Under the pieces are notes generated by a model. That model worked only from the letters and a program-made list of their open reading frames with translations. It ran no database searches and was not told the origin of the DNA. DNA of 64,000 bases from Kamptonema formosum PCC 6407 (GTDB lineage: Bacteria; Cyanobacteriota; Cyanobacteriia; Cyanobacteriales; Microcoleaceae): positions 267,774 through 331,773 of the forward strand of contig NZ_KB235898.1 of assembly GCF_000332155.1 (NCBI RefSeq), written 5' to 3'. Within the stretch, counting starts at the first letter, position 1, and each line of letters begins with the position of its first letter. The position numbers were made by a program, and so were the translations under genes. This document shows, one piece after another, positions 63,022 to 64,000 of the stretch.

Positions 63022-63993
63022 ATGACTTCTCGCACTCTCCTATTTTCCCCAGTTGAAGAAGACCTGCGGCTGTTGACAGAAAACTTAAAACAGCTAGTAG
63101 GGGCCCGTCACCCTATCTTGTATGCAGCCGCAGAACACTTGTTCGGGGCTAAAGGAAAGCGGGTGAGGCCGGCGATTGTGCTGCTGATTTCGCGGGCAAC
63201 AATGCCCAACCAGGAAATCTCTCCTAAACACCGTCGGCTTGCCGAAATCACGGAAATGATTCATACGGCTAGTTTAGTTCACGATGATGTGGTGGACGAT
63301 TCCGACGTGCGCCGGGGTATCCCGACTGTGCACAGTTACTTTGGCAACCGAGTGGCGGTGTTGGCGGGGGATTTTCTCTTTGCTCAATCTTCGTGGTATT
63401 TAGCTAATTTAGACAATCTGGAGGTGGTGAAACTGCTTTCAGAGGTGATTATGGATTTGGCTGAAGGCGAAATTCAGCAAGGATTAAATGGATTTGATAC
63501 CACTTTGTCGATTGAGGCTTATTTGGAAAAAAGTTACTATAAGACAGCTTCTTTGATTGCTAACAGTTCTAAGGCGGCTGGCTGTTTGAGCGGTGTATCT
63601 GCACAGTTGGCGGACGATCTGTACAATTACGGGCGCGATATTGGGTTGGCGTTCCAGATTGTGGATGATATCTTAGATTTTACTGGTTCGACGGAGACGT
63701 TGGGTAAGCCTGCGGGTTCGGATCTTAAGAGTGGAAATTTGACGGCTCCGGTGCTATTTGCTTTAGAGGAAAAGCCATATTTGGAAGCGTTGATCGAGCG
63801 GGAGTTTGCCCAAGAGGGGGATATTGAGCAGGCGATCGCGCTGGTGAAGGATAGTAAGGGTATTGAGCGATCTCGCGAATTGGCGGCGCATCACGCTCAG
63901 GCGGCGGTTGTGCGTTTGGCTGGCTTGCCACCCTCGGAGTCAAAGCAGGCTTTGATTGACTTGGCTGATTATGTTTTGAGCCGGCTTTATTAG
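63022..63993 (+). CDS. sds: Long-chain (solanesyl-type) polyprenyl diphosphate synthase
   Basis: 323 residues. It makes the all-trans polyprenyl chain (C45 for plastoquinone in cyanobacteria) from IPP and allylic primers. The first Asp-rich motif is HDDVVDDSD (D88, D89, D92) and the second is DDILDF; GAKGKRVRPAIVLL and IHTASLVHD are also typical. The residues upstream of the first motif (IHTASLV) are small, as expected for long-chain products. The gene symbol is from the cyanobacterial naming. The stop codon TAG is at 63991-63993, so the gene is complete in the window. Confidence 0.93.
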   Translation: MTSRTLLFSPVEEDLRLLTENLKQLVGARHPILYAAAEHLFGAKGKRVRPAIVLLISRATMPNQEISPKHRRLAEITEMIHTASLVHDDVVDDSDVRRGIPTVHSYFGNRVAVLAGDFLFAQSSWYLANLDNLEVVKLLSEVIMDLAEGEIQQGLNGFDTTLSIEAYLEKSYYKTASLIANSSKAAGCLSGVSAQLADDLYNYGRDIGLAFQIVDDILDFTGSTETLGKPAGSDLKSGNLTAPVLFALEEKPYLEALIEREFAQEGDIEQAIALVKDSKGIERSRELAAHHAQAAVVRLAGLPPSESKQALIDLADYVLSRLY

Positions 63994-64000
63994 GTGCGAT

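Overview
The window is chromosomal DNA of a filamentous cyanobacterium. Four things point there: dense HIP1 octamers (GCGATCGC) in coding and non-coding DNA; a Mg-chelatase H subunit gene (chlH); several Uma2/DUF820 genes; and long runs of 7-9 bp tandem repeats (CTAATTG, CTAGGGG, GTTAACC, CCCCATCTT types) between genes. The repeat style resembles Oscillatoria/Microcoleus/Kamptonema-type genomes, but the genus is inference. No rRNA or tRNA gene and no CRISPR array was seen.

Layout. 0-4.1 kb: the end of an unknown gene and a phospholipase-D/SNF2-type helicase (possible defence or DNA-repair pair). 4.6-8.7 kb: a truncated HAMP sensor, inorganic pyrophosphatase, a metallo-beta-lactamase-fold hydrolase and a diheme cytochrome c. 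8.7-12 kb: an accessory patch on the minus strand (Uma2, a DUF6887/DUF6888-like pair, hicA-hicB, a two-gene membrane/unknown operon broken by a frameshift). 12.1-16.2 kb: chlH, carrying an in-frame repeat insertion. 17.2-28.2 kb: a galactose module with galK, an M24-fold protein lacking most metal ligands, galT, a glycosyltransferase, UDP-galactopyranose mutase, a STAS protein, a GH2 enzyme and a second clan-A glycosidase. 28.5-31 kb: an RTX-like repeat protein, Uma2 and an ankyrin protein.

31-36 kb: an LpxB-like glycosyltransferase faces a minus-strand cluster made of a divergent Lgt-family protein, a radical SAM enzyme resembling the tetraether-synthase (Tes/MJ0619) family, and two paralogous small membrane proteins. 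This looks like a lipid-modifying system and is the best candidate here for something undescribed. 36-46.6 kb: M23 peptidase, FtsH, an RTX-S8 protease, a UPF0104 membrane protein, an NB-ARC gene with an in-frame stop at the centre of a 41-bp palindrome, an AraC regulator and a surface-type DUF5648 protein. 46.6-57 kb: release factor 3, an ethylene-receptor-like histidine kinase, a DUF4870 protein, a cNMP-binding protein next to a nucleotide-transporter-like/HEAT protein, and IF-3. 57-64 kb: an alpha/beta hydrolase, then amiC, murI and a polyprenyl diphosphate synthase.

A recurring theme is repeat DNA entering genes. In-frame repeat-derived inserts are visible in chlH, the LpxB-like gene, the UPF0104 gene and the hydrolase gene. 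Several MITE-like inverted-repeat families are dispersed between genes, and one internally deleted IS5-type element with perfect 17-bp ends lies at 21.06-21.36 kb. Function assignments rest on motifs read by eye; no database search was possible.
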